Assembly (NCBI RefSeq): GCF_008247605.1
Contig: NZ_CP043420.1
Location: 682,001 to 746,000 of the forward strand
Direction of reading: 5' to 3'
DNA from: Kushneria phosphatilytica
Lineage (GTDB): Bacteria; Pseudomonadota; Gammaproteobacteria; Pseudomonadales; Halomonadaceae
DNA length: 64,000 nucleotides
Made by a program: the position numbers and the translations under genes. The number at the start of each line of letters is the position of its first letter. The stretch's first letter is position 1. Below the pieces are notes generated by a model that saw only the letters and a list, made by a program, of their open reading frames with translations, did no database searches and was not told where the DNA came from. Of this stretch, positions 55,930 to 64,000 are shown one piece after another.

Positions 55930-56997
55930 ATGGCCGATTCCGATACTGCACAATCCTTGCGAGGCGGGCTGACAGCCAAGCGAGTCGAGCGTGGCCGTCG
56001 TCTGGCCGGTGAGCTCACGCGTGGGGCCGGATGGGGCCTGCGCGGTGGGTGGCATTTATTGCAGGGCCATCATGGTGCGGCGCTCGCTGAAGCCGCCCGG
56101 ATCGTGCGAGGTGTTCAGCCCGCCCGGGAGTCGATGCGTACCTACCAGCTGGTAGATCGTTTGCTGTCACGCAGTGGGTCAGCGCTGGCTGACTGGCGAC
56201 CGGATGAGCAGTCGCCACAGCGATTCGTGTTCTTTGTCGGCTATAGCCGCAGCGGTCACTCACTGGTCGGTTCGCTGCTGGATGCCCATCCCTCCGTGGT
56301 CATTGCCCATGAGATGCATGCCCTCAAGCATCTCTACCGGGGCTACCCATTTGACCAGGTGGTCAGGGCGATCAAACTCAATGCCATGCTGTTCGATTAT
56401 CTCGGTCGTGAATATACCGGCTACGACTATCAGGTGCCGGGCCAGTCGCAGGGGCGTTACGAGCAGTTGGCTGTAGTCGGTGACAAGAAGGGGAATGGCA
56501 CTCTGCGACTGCTGCGCCGGTATCCGGAGCTGATCGATCGGCTGGATACGTTATTGCCAATGCCTTTCGAGTTCATCCATGTCATCCGCAACCCATGGGA
56601 CAACATCGCCACTCGGGCGCGGCGTACGAATACCTCGCTTGAATCTGCAGCGCGGGGTTATCTGGCCAATACTGATCTGATGGCTCGACTGAAAGCCCGC
56701 TATCCCGATCAGGTAAGGGATGTCTATCTCGATGACCTGATCCATGATCCCCGGCAGACGCTGTCCACCCTGCTCGAAGCGCTGGGATGCACGCCGGTGA
56801 CCGAATCGTATCTGGATGCGTGTGCGTCGATCGTGTTTCGCAAGCCCAGTCGCACTGGTGCTCAGGTGAGCTGGCCCGCTGCGCTGACACGTGAGGTGGA
56901 GGCTTCGCTGGCACGTCACGATTTTCTTCAGCGCTTTGCCGAAGCCTCCTATGCGCCGGCACGGCGTCAGTCACAAGGCCATGGGGTCGATTCTTGA
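55930..56997 (+). CDS. Sulfotransferase-like protein (copy 2)
   Basis: 355 residues. A basic N-terminal 90 residues precede the P-loop FFVGYSRSGHSLVGSLLDAHP (about 101-121; the PAPS 5' box), and HVIRNPWDNIATRARR (about 217-232) is the 3' box. Matches the bacterial glycan sulfotransferase group, with a GNGTLRLLRRYPELIDRL helix between. It starts with ATG immediately at the stop of copy 1 and its stop overlaps the TTG start of the GT4, so all are co-translated. Confidence 0.82.
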   Translation: MADSDTAQSLRGGLTAKRVERGRRLAGELTRGAGWGLRGGWHLLQGHHGAALAEAARIVRGVQPARESMRTYQLVDRLLSRSGSALADWRPDEQSPQRFVFFVGYSRSGHSLVGSLLDAHPSVVIAHEMHALKHLYRGYPFDQVVRAIKLNAMLFDYLGREYTGYDYQVPGQSQGRYEQLAVVGDKKGNGTLRLLRRYPELIDRLDTLLPMPFEFIHVIRNPWDNIATRARRTNTSLESAARGYLANTDLMARLKARYPDQVRDVYLDDLIHDPRQTLSTLLEALGCTPVTESYLDACASIVFRKPSRTGAQVSWPAALTREVEASLARHDFLQRFAEASYAPARRQSQGHGVDS

Positions 56998-58178
56998 ACG
57001 CTCCCTCCGAGACTGGAATGGCTCGTCCGGCGCATATCGCCATGCTGATGGGAGCGCTACCGCTGGGGTCGCGGGAAAGAATGATGGTCAGCGTAGCGCA
57101 AGCCCTGATGGCGGCCGGGCATCGAGTGGATCTGCTGGTGCCGGGCAGTAGCCCGCATTGGCGCGACGCTGTACCCGAGGGCGCCCGATTGATCGAGTTG
57201 GGCCGGGGCTGGGTGGATCGCCTGCGTAACAAGCAGCGCCTGGTGGTCTGTGTACCGCTGCTCGCCCTTTATCTGCGTCGCGAGCAACCGGACGTCCTGT
57301 TCACCATGTCCATTCCACCCAATCTGGCGGGTCTGGCGGCCAAACGGTTGTCGGGGTCGAGGGTGCCGGTCTTGATTCGTCAGAGTAACGTGGTGCACCT
57401 GGCCTCAAGCGAGGCGTATCGCAGTGTCCGTTTTCGTCGGCGCGACCGAATGATTCCCTGGCTTTATCCCTCCGCTGCTGGTGCCATTGCGGTATCTCAT
57501 GGGGTGGCGGATAACCTGCAGCAGGTGGCGTCGCTGCCGGCCGAGCGCATCCGGGTCATTTACAATCAGATTGTCGGCCCGGAGCTCCATCAGCGCGCGG
57601 CCGAACCGGTTGAGTGTGCCTGGCTGACGACGCACGAGACACCTGTATTGCTGGCCGTGGGGCGATTGGTCACCAAAAAGGACTATCCCACCCTGCTACG
57701 TGCACTGGCAGAATTGCGCCAGCGCTGCGGGGATGTGCGGCTGATCATACTGGGCGAAGGCGAGCAGCGCGAAGCGCTTGAAACCCTGCGTACCGAGCTC
57801 GGCCTTGAGCAGGCCGTGGCTCTTCCGGGCAGGGTGGAGAATCCCTTCGCGTGGATGGCCCGGGCCGATATGCTGGTGCTCTCATCAATCTCCGAAGGCA
57901 TGCCCAGTGTTCTGATCGAGGCACTGGCCTGCGGCTGTCCGGTGGTTGCCACCGACTGCCCGGCGGGGCCGGCGGAGATTCTGGAGCATGGGCGCTATGG
58001 TCGATTGGTGCCGGTAGGGGATATACAGGCACTGACCGATGCCATTGAATCCACTCTGAGCGAGCCGATCGATCGCTCTCGGCTGGCACAGCGAGCCGAT
58101 GATTTTTCCGTTGGCGGGGCGATCAGCCACTATCAGCAGGCATTACTGGAAGCAGCAGCCGGCGGCCGCCAAGACTGA
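56994..58178 (+). CDS. Glycosyltransferase family 4, copy 1
   Basis: 394 residues. N-domain IAMLMGALPLGSRERMMVSV (region 15-34) and C-domain VLLAVGRLVTKKDYPTLL, LIILGEGEQREALE, and the sugar-nucleotide loop EGMPSVLIEALACGCPVVATDCPAG (region 295-320). Retaining GT-B enzymes. The TTG at 56994 overlaps the previous stop; a later ATG at 57018 is the alternative. Highly alike to three more GT4 proteins of this locus in the ALACGCPVVxTDCP-GPAEILE block. Confidence 0.9.
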   Translation: MNAPSETGMARPAHIAMLMGALPLGSRERMMVSVAQALMAAGHRVDLLVPGSSPHWRDAVPEGARLIELGRGWVDRLRNKQRLVVCVPLLALYLRREQPDVLFTMSIPPNLAGLAAKRLSGSRVPVLIRQSNVVHLASSEAYRSVRFRRRDRMIPWLYPSAAGAIAVSHGVADNLQQVASLPAERIRVIYNQIVGPELHQRAAEPVECAWLTTHETPVLLAVGRLVTKKDYPTLLRALAELRQRCGDVRLIILGEGEQREALETLRTELGLEQAVALPGRVENPFAWMARADMLVLSSISEGMPSVLIEALACGCPVVATDCPAGPAEILEHGRYGRLVPVGDIQALTDAIESTLSEPIDRSRLAQRADDFSVGGAISHYQQALLEAAAGGRQD

Positions 58179-58203
58179 ACAACGCCTGGAGTCCGCCGCA
58201 AAC

Positions 58204-59235
58204 ATGCCGAAAGTGACGGTACTGATTCCTGTCTGGAATCGAGAACGCTACCTGGCAGCTGCCATTGACAGTGTGCTGGCACAGACCTTCGAGGATTTTG
58301 AGCTGCTGATCATCGACGACGGTTCGACTGATCGCTCGCTCGGTATTGCCCGGAGCTATGCCGACTCCAGAATACGGATTGTCTGTAATGAGACCAATCT
58401 CGGGAATACGGCTACTCGCAACCGGGGTCTGGCGCTGGCACGTGGCCAATATCTGGCCCTGCTGGACAGTGATGATGTGGCGATGCCGCAACGTCTGGCG
58501 CATCAGGTGGCCTTTCTCGAAGCACAGCCGTCGTATGCTCTGATCGGCACGACCAAGTCGTTGATCGATGCCAATGGACGAGCGATCACGAAGCGTAAAC
58601 GCTGGCAGCGAGCGCAAAACGCGGAGGATATTTACGCTCAGCTGCTGTTTCGTTGCTGTATCTCTCAGCCCACGGTCATGGGGCGAACCGATATTCTGCA
58701 GCGCTATCGCTACGATGAATCACTGATGACCAGTCAGGATTTCGATCTGTTCATTCGGCTGGCCCGTGACTATCCCCTTTACAATCTGGGCGAACCGCTT
58801 GTCGCGGTGCGTCGTCACGATGAGCGCATCAGCGGGCAACATGAGCGGGTGGCCCACTATCAGCATCGTATTCTGCACGATCAGCTGGTTCACTTCGGTC
58901 TGACACCGACTCGTCAGGACGTGGAGCGTCATTTTTTGATATCACGCCCTCGAAGCTGGCATAAGCCTGATGCGTCATACATGAACTGGGCTCGGGAATG
59001 GCTGGCGATGCTGAGGCAACAGAATCGGCGCAATGGCGTCTATGACCCTGCGGCGCTGGATCGTGTTCTGGCGCGTTATTGGCTGACACTGGGACGCCAT
59101 GCCGGCTGGTCTCCCATGTGCCAGATCCGAATGACGCTCGGGTCCCCGCCGTTACGGACTGCCACCGGTGCGCTGGGACGCCAGCTTGCAGGAGGCGAAT
59201 GGTCTCGAGTGATGCGCATGATAAAAGGGGAGTAG
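58204..59235 (+). CDS. Glycosyltransferase family 2 (copy B)
   Basis: 343 residues from ATG 58204. VTVLIPVWNRERYLAAAID (about 4-22), FELLIIDDGSTDRS, GLALARGQYLALLDSDDVAMP (region 78-98; Asp-Ser-Asp-Asp metal site). Paralogue of the GT2 at 47120 along the whole length. The longer open frame to 58099 is in the preceding gene. It lies 25 bases after GT4 copy 1, with gcctggagtcc upstream. Confidence 0.9.
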   Translation: MPKVTVLIPVWNRERYLAAAIDSVLAQTFEDFELLIIDDGSTDRSLGIARSYADSRIRIVCNETNLGNTATRNRGLALARGQYLALLDSDDVAMPQRLAHQVAFLEAQPSYALIGTTKSLIDANGRAITKRKRWQRAQNAEDIYAQLLFRCCISQPTVMGRTDILQRYRYDESLMTSQDFDLFIRLARDYPLYNLGEPLVAVRRHDERISGQHERVAHYQHRILHDQLVHFGLTPTRQDVERHFLISRPRSWHKPDASYMNWAREWLAMLRQQNRRNGVYDPAALDRVLARYWLTLGRHAGWSPMCQIRMTLGSPPLRTATGALGRQLAGGEWSRVMRMIKGE

Positions 59236-59242
59236 CACAGGC

Positions 59243-60490
59243 GTGACGGTAGTGGATAAGGGACAGCGCATCGCGGTTCTCACTCGAGGGGTAACCGGTG
59301 GTGGTGTACAGCGTCGGATGCTGACGCTGGCCGAAACCCTGGTCGAACAGGGATATCAGGTGGATCTGTTGGTGCGTGCTCGCAAGCATCACCGTTCGAA
59401 CGACGATATCGTTGGGGATGTCTCGGCGCTACCGTCGGGAGTGCGACTGATCAGACTGAGCCCGGGGTCACGTCTGCAGGCGCACTGGCAGCTGGTGCGA
59501 ATGGATCCGCGTGGCGTCGGGGTGTTGTTGCGTCCGGTATTAATGCCCCTTGCGCCCAGCTCGGTCACGCTCTATCTGCCGGCGCTTGTCCATTATCTGC
59601 GCGAGGACAACCCCGACGGCCTGGTTGCGGCGACTACCTATCTCAATCTGATCGCTGTCTGGGCGGTTCGGGCGACCGGGCTTGAATGCCGCGTACTGCT
59701 CAGCGAGCGCGATGACCTGTCCCATCTGGTGTCACGAGATGGCAAGCGTAACAAGTGGCGCTGGCGATATGTGGGACATGTGATCCAGCGCTACTATCCA
59801 TGGGCCAATGCCATCGTGGCAGTTTCCCGAGGGGTACGTACTGCGCTGACCGAGGTCAGCGGACTCTCGGAATCACAGGTCGAGGTGGTCGATAACCCGG
59901 TGATCGACAGACATTTCAACACCCAGGCCGAGATGCATGTCGAACATCCCTGGCTCATCGGGGAAAAGCGGATCCCGGTGATAGTGGCGGCTGGCAGGCT
60001 GGTCGCCAAAAAGGATTTTGGCACGCTGCTTGAAGCCATGAAACTGTTACGTCAGCGTCGAGAAGTGCGGTTGCTCCTGCTGGGGGAGGGGCCGGAGCGA
60101 AATGCCCTGGAACAGCAACGTGAAAGACTCGGTCTTGCGGACTGTGTGGATATGCCCGGCTTTGTTACCCATCCCGTAGCCCTGTTTCGCCGGGCGAGCC
60201 TGTTCGTTCTATCGTCACAACGTGAAGGGCTGCCCGGTGTTCTGATCGAGGCCATGGCGTGCGGTTGTCCGGTGGTCAGTACCGATTGCCCCAGTGGCCC
60301 GGCAGAGATTCTGGAAAACGGCAGGCTGGGCAGGCTGGTACCCCCGGGTGATGCGCAGGCACTGGCAGAGGCCTGTGCCGATACACTGGCGGCGCCGCTG
60401 CCGGCTGAGCAGTTGATTGCTCACACGCGACATTTTACCGCCGAACGTACCACTCAGCGTTATCTGGCATTACTGGGATTGTCGGATTGA
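59243..60490 (+). CDS. Glycosyltransferase family 4, copy 2
   Basis: 415 residues, start GTG 59243 with ggggag upstream, seven bases after the GT2 stop. GGVQRRMLTLAETLVEQGYQVDLL (region 15-38) and C-domain REGLPGVLIEAMACGCPVVSTDCPSGP (region 327-353). Related to copies 1, 3 and 4. No substrate or linkage is readable. Confidence 0.88.
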   Translation: MTVVDKGQRIAVLTRGVTGGGVQRRMLTLAETLVEQGYQVDLLVRARKHHRSNDDIVGDVSALPSGVRLIRLSPGSRLQAHWQLVRMDPRGVGVLLRPVLMPLAPSSVTLYLPALVHYLREDNPDGLVAATTYLNLIAVWAVRATGLECRVLLSERDDLSHLVSRDGKRNKWRWRYVGHVIQRYYPWANAIVAVSRGVRTALTEVSGLSESQVEVVDNPVIDRHFNTQAEMHVEHPWLIGEKRIPVIVAAGRLVAKKDFGTLLEAMKLLRQRREVRLLLLGEGPERNALEQQRERLGLADCVDMPGFVTHPVALFRRASLFVLSSQREGLPGVLIEAMACGCPVVSTDCPSGPAEILENGRLGRLVPPGDAQALAEACADTLAAPLPAEQLIAHTRHFTAERTTQRYLALLGLSD

Positions 60491-60558
60491 GCGCCAGTGG
60501 TCGCTGACATTCGGTTGTGAGCGTAAATGACAACAATAGCGGGACAGGGGAAACAGGA

Positions 60559-61797
60559 ATGGACGGCGAGGGTCGTCGTGTTCGACATGTTGCGCTCTTT
60601 GTGCAGGCGCTTTCCGGTGGTGGGGTTCAGCGGGTTCTGCTGACCATGGCCAGAGCGTTGCTGGCGCGCGGCTATCGAGTGGATCTGCTGGTCACCCGAG
60701 CTGAAGGCCTGCTGGCTGATCAGGTGCCCACGGGGGTTCAATTGATTGAGCTCGGCCAGGTGTCGGCGCCAATGACCCGATGGCTGATATTCCGAGCGGA
60801 TCCGCTCGGTGTTACGGCGTTGGCAAGGCCTCTGATTTTGCCGCGACGTAATGGTGAAGCCATCGGGTCGCTTGCTGCTCTGGCGCAATATCTGCGCCAG
60901 TATTCGCCTGATGTGCTGTTTTCTGCCCGGGTCAATGCCAATCTTGCAGCCCTGCTGGCGGCGCGACTGGCCGGCGCATCAACGGCTGTTGTTGTCAGTG
61001 AGCGCGGCAGCTTCGAGGAAAAAGTGGCGTACTCACCCCGCTGGCGCTGGCGCTATGTAGTACCAGCCATTCGTCGGCTCTATCGAGAGGCGGCTGCCAT
61101 CGTTGCGGTTTCGGAAGGAACGGCAGAGAGCTTCGTAAGCACAACCGGCATGAAGCGGGAAAAGCTGCAGGTTATTCACAATCCTGTTGTCGATGCTTCC
61201 CTGAGCGAACGCATGCAGAACGATCCGGGCCACCCCTGGCTGGTATCGCCCCATTCGGTGCCGGTATTGCTGGCGGTCGGTCGTCTGGAAAAGCGCAAGG
61301 GGGTCGATCTGCTGTTGACGGTACTGGCGCGAGTGCGTGAGCAGCGGGACGTTCGCCTGATCGTACTGGGAGAAGGCGAGATGCGCGCCACTCTGGAGCG
61401 TCAGATCGACGAGCTGGGACTTGCCGGGCACGTGGATCTGGTGGGCTGGCAGGATAATCCTTTTGCCTGGATGTATCGGGCCGATCTGTTCGTGCTGCCC
61501 TCCGATTATGAAGGGCTGCCGGGCGTGCTGATCCAGGCTCTGGCCTGCGGATGCCCTGTGGTCAGCACGGATTGCCCTGATGGACCGCGAGAAATCCTCG
61601 AGGATGGGCGTTATGGCCGGCTGGTGCCGGTACGTGATCCTGCCGCACTGGCTGATGCCATTCTGGAGACGTTGGCGAGACCGCCAAAGAGTGCTCTGCT
61701 GATAAAACGTGGACAGTACTTCACCATATCAAGCGCTATGGATAAGTTTGAAATCCTGTTTGATCAGATATCATGCCATCGTGCTAATAATCGATAA
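60559..61797 (+). CDS. Glycosyltransferase family 4, copy 3
   Basis: 412 residues from ATG 60559 (caggggaaac upstream); a GTG at 60517 would add 14 residues. GGGVQRVLLTMARALLARGYRVDLL (region 20-44), VSERGSFEEKVAYSPRWRWRY, and EGLPGVLIQALACGCPVVSTDCPDGP in the nucleotide-sugar loop (region 317-342). 68 bases after copy 2. Note Gln in place of the usual Glu before Ala-Leu-Ala (IQALACG), which may lower activity, as the Glu contacts the sugar nucleotide in GT4 enzymes. Confidence 0.88.
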   Translation: MDGEGRRVRHVALFVQALSGGGVQRVLLTMARALLARGYRVDLLVTRAEGLLADQVPTGVQLIELGQVSAPMTRWLIFRADPLGVTALARPLILPRRNGEAIGSLAALAQYLRQYSPDVLFSARVNANLAALLAARLAGASTAVVVSERGSFEEKVAYSPRWRWRYVVPAIRRLYREAAAIVAVSEGTAESFVSTTGMKREKLQVIHNPVVDASLSERMQNDPGHPWLVSPHSVPVLLAVGRLEKRKGVDLLLTVLARVREQRDVRLIVLGEGEMRATLERQIDELGLAGHVDLVGWQDNPFAWMYRADLFVLPSDYEGLPGVLIQALACGCPVVSTDCPDGPREILEDGRYGRLVPVRDPAALADAILETLARPPKSALLIKRGQYFTISSAMDKFEILFDQISCHRANNR

Positions 61798-61846
61798 AAC
61801 TGGCTTCTAGCCAGCCGGGACTGTTAGAGCAACCCAATGAGGTTTC

Positions 61847-63091
61847 ATGAAACATATTGCACTTTATCTGCCCAGCCTCGCTGGCGGTGGCATGGAGCGC
61901 TCTCTTCTGAATCTTGGCGAGGGGATGCTGGCAATGGGCTATCAGGTAGATATTGTTGTTAATCGTCTCCGCGGAGAATACCTGAGTAGCCTGCCATCCG
62001 GTCTGAACGTGCTGGAGCTCAACGCAGGTAATATTGCAGGTTCTTTCATTCTGGCATTAAGGGCCGACAGTCGGCTGCTATATGAATGTTGCCGTTTAGG
62101 TACGTTCATGTTGAACGCGAAAAAGAAAATGAAGTATCTGTCAGGGTTGGTAGATTATTTGCGTGAGAAACAACCGTTCGCGCTCATTTCTGCCGGGGAG
62201 TTATGTAACCTCATGGCCGTATGGGCCAGGCAGGTAGCCAATACGAATACCAGGATTATAGTTTCCCAACGCAATATGCTTTCCAAGCCCATTGCGGCAA
62301 GAACGAGCAGCCATGCCAGATGGCGTCATATGGCGCGTTTCATCGAATATACTTATCCTGGTGCTGATGCTGTAGTAACAGTTTCAAAAGGTGTGGCCGA
62401 GGATTTATCTGTAACAGCGAAGGTGGATAGTGATGCTATTACCACTATCTATAATCCTGTGGTTACTTCATCATTGGCAGGCCGCGCTAATGAATCTGTA
62501 GCCCATCCATGGTTGCAGGTCGGTGATGGAGTGCCGACCATTGTGGCAGCGGGGCGTTTAAGAGCCCAAAAGAACTTTTCTCTACTGCTGAATGCTTTTG
62601 CTCTTTTAAGACATCATCGACCAGCTCGTTTAATAATCATGGGTGAAGGAGAAGAGCGTTCCAGTCTTGAAGCGCTAAGTCATGAGCTGGAAATCAGTGA
62701 TTGTGTTGATATGCCAGGGTTTTCAGATAATCCCTATGCTGTTTTTTCCAGAGCTGATCTTTTTGTCTTTTCTTCCGCTTATGAAGGATTGGGAAATGTA
62801 TTGATTGAAGCTCTAGCCTGTGGTTGCCCCGTGGTTAGTACGGATTGTCCCAGCGGCCCGGCAGAAATTTTGGAAGAAGGTCGTTATGGTTTACTGGTGC
62901 CGGTGGGAAATGTCGAAGCGTTAGCCGAAGCTATGTCATTAACCCTCGATAATCCACTACCTGCGGAGACGCTGAAACGCCGAGCTGCAGAGTTTAGTCT
63001 TGAAAGTAGTCTGAATCTTTATCTTGGATTGACAGATAGGGCAGTAACACCTGTTTTTGAAAAGCATGCTGTATATACGGTAGGCGAGTGA
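61847..63091 (+). CDS. Glycosyltransferase family 4, copy 4 (AT-rich)
   Basis: 414 residues, start ATG 61847. GGGMERSLLNLGEGMLAMGYQVDIV (region 12-36) and EGLGNVLIEALACGCPVVSTDCPSGPAEILE (region 316-346). The last block is almost the same as in the other GT4 proteins, but codons here use many more A/T third bases (ttatct, gtaaca, ttaata) than the genes next to it, and the gap before it is AT-rich. This suggests separate origin or transfer. Nothing clear ends it; a hairpin follows at 63135. Confidence 0.88.
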   Translation: MKHIALYLPSLAGGGMERSLLNLGEGMLAMGYQVDIVVNRLRGEYLSSLPSGLNVLELNAGNIAGSFILALRADSRLLYECCRLGTFMLNAKKKMKYLSGLVDYLREKQPFALISAGELCNLMAVWARQVANTNTRIIVSQRNMLSKPIAARTSSHARWRHMARFIEYTYPGADAVVTVSKGVAEDLSVTAKVDSDAITTIYNPVVTSSLAGRANESVAHPWLQVGDGVPTIVAAGRLRAQKNFSLLLNAFALLRHHRPARLIIMGEGEERSSLEALSHELEISDCVDMPGFSDNPYAVFSRADLFVFSSAYEGLGNVLIEALACGCPVVSTDCPSGPAEILEEGRYGLLVPVGNVEALAEAMSLTLDNPLPAETLKRRAAEFSLESSLNLYLGLTDRAVTPVFEKHAVYTVGE

Positions 63092-63134
63092 GGGTGCTTG
63101 CCAATTTGCCTGAGATTATCTGATTAACCGACTT

Positions 63135-63167
63135 GCCCTGTCTGCATTGAAGGAATACAGCCAGGGC
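63135..63167. repeat. Hairpin between GT4 copy 4 and the convergent ABC transporter gene
   Basis: GCCCTG-t-CTG paired with CAG-c-CAGGGC, without a T-run. Possible transcript end for either gene; the rest of the 109-base gap shows nothing. Confidence 0.35.
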
Positions 63168-63200
63168 GTCCCATTACATCAGATAGTGCCATAATCCCTG

Positions 63201-64000
63201 TCAGGCCGGGGCTTCGCTGGTTTCCGGCTTTTCCACTCGCGCCAGCTGTCCCTGTTCCAGTCGATAGACAATGTCCGCGGCCTGGACGAGGGCCGGCTGG
63301 TGAGATACGGCAACGATGGTCAGTTGATCGCCCAGCCCCTTGAGGGTTTGGCTGATAGCGGCTTCGGAAACCGGATCGAGTGCGCTGGTGGCTTCGTCGA
63401 GAATCAGCAGCCGGGGCTGGTGAGCCAGCGCACGTGCAATCACGATGCGCTGGCGCTGCCCACCCGAGAGCCGATTGCCGCGCTCGCCCACCGAATCGTG
63501 TATGCCCTTGTCCATCCGACTGACGAAGTCCCAGGCCTCGGCCTGACGCAATGCCCGCTCGGCATCCTCTTCGGTGAGCGAGGGGTCACCGAGGGTGACG
63601 TTGGCCAGTACACTGTCATGCAGTAGCAGGGTTTCCTGCGGGACATAACCGATCATCTTGCGCCAGGCGATCCGATCAATTTCGGAAGTAGGTACGCCAT
63701 CGATGTGAACATTGCCCTGGGTCGGTTCCAGCAGCATGCACAACAGATCAAGCAGGGTGGTCTTGCCGGCGCCGGAGGGACCAATGATAGTGACGAAAGA
63801 ACCGGCCGGGATGGTCAGATCGGTCTGTCCGAGGATGGCATGCTCGCCATAATGAAAGCGCACGTCCCGGAAGGTAATCTCATGCTCCAGGGTGGGAAAG
63901 CGGGTGCCTCCCGTCGGCTCCGCATTGTCCTGAGCAGCCTGCACGACATCCTTGAGCGCCCAGTAGGCACTCTCCTGGGTCTGCATCTGCTGGTAGCGGC
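63201..64000 (-). CDS. ABC exporter ATPase domain (partial, MsbA-like)
   Basis: C-terminal nucleotide-binding domain of an ABC exporter; its membrane part lies beyond the right edge (the frame stays open to 64000). ITIIGPSGAGKTTLLDLL-type Walker A (GPSGAGKTT) follows RDVRFHYGEHAIL, the signature is RLSGGQRQRIVIARAL, and Walker B is LLILDEATSALDP. Exporters of this type move lipids, glycans or peptides; next to a glycan locus a polysaccharide or lipid A flippase (MsbA-like) is plausible. The identity of the transported compound is not visible. Confidence 0.9.
   Translation of the reverse strand, partial: RYQQMQTQESAYWALKDVVQAAQDNAEPTGGTRFPTLEHEITFRDVRFHYGEHAILGQTDLTIPAGSFVTIIGPSGAGKTTLLDLLCMLLEPTQGNVHIDGVPTSEIDRIAWRKMIGYVPQETLLLHDSVLANVTLGDPSLTEEDAERALRQAEAWDFVSRMDKGIHDSVGERGNRLSGGQRQRIVIARALAHQPRLLILDEATSALDPVSEAAISQTLKGLGDQLTIVAVSHQPALVQAADIVYRLEQGQLARVEKPETSEAPA

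Overview
The window reads as a stretch of chromosome from a GC-rich gammaproteobacterium. The best guess is a halophile of the Halomonas/Kushneria kind: Pseudomonas-like mannitol operon order, gammaproteobacterial MetR, RstA/RstB, GloA-like and LptFG proteins, and a BCCT osmolyte carrier. The assignment is inference from gene content. I saw no rRNA, tRNA, CRISPR array, insertion sequence or prophage gene.

Layout. 1-6.3 kb: end of a polyol ABC-transporter operon (permease end, mtlK, mtlD, mtlY), then transaldolase and a small P-loop kinase, so mannitol or arabitol is imported, oxidised and passed to the pentose phosphate pathway. 6.4-13 kb: class V aminotransferase with a divergent Lrp-type regulator, a sugar porter, malic enzyme and a CvfB-like RNA-binding protein. 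13.0-14.0 kb: a fluoride riboswitch candidate followed by crcB and a DUF190 gene. 14.0-18.1 kb: pstSCAB with a Pho box. 18.2-23.4 kb: BCCT carrier, a probable small RNA, extensin-like protein, VOC protein, purE-purK. 23.4-28.4 kb: a small protein of unknown function, a twin-hairpin intergenic element, a ribonucleotide-reductase-like protein that lacks the catalytic cysteines, and rstA-rstB. 28.4-36.4 kb: metR with its own site, a membrane hydrolase, a uracil-DNA-glycosylase-like protein, a Fur-box TonB receptor, DoxX, GloA-like protein and two tandem PAP2 phosphatases. 36.6-47.1 kb: valS, holC (with an SDR and ilvE nearby), pepA, and lptF-lptG plus an LPS-kinase-like gene.

47.1-63.1 kb is the accessory part: a surface-glycan locus. 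On the minus strand lie a 2OG-Fe(II) oxygenase, two paralogous ~800-residue proteins that join a GT8-like domain, a methyltransferase-like segment and an ELM1-like domain, and a GT2 glycosyltransferase. On the plus strand lie cysC (APS kinase), two sulfotransferase-like genes, and GT4-GT2-GT4-GT4-GT4. The simplest reading is a pathway for a sulfated LPS or exopolysaccharide in which CysC supplies PAPS. The last GT4 is visibly AT-richer than its neighbours. An exporter-type ABC protein runs off the right edge. Four TTAA-N7-TTAA-like direct repeats, resembling PmrA/BasR boxes, lie before the PAP2 pair and before genes of the glycan locus, hinting at one envelope regulon.
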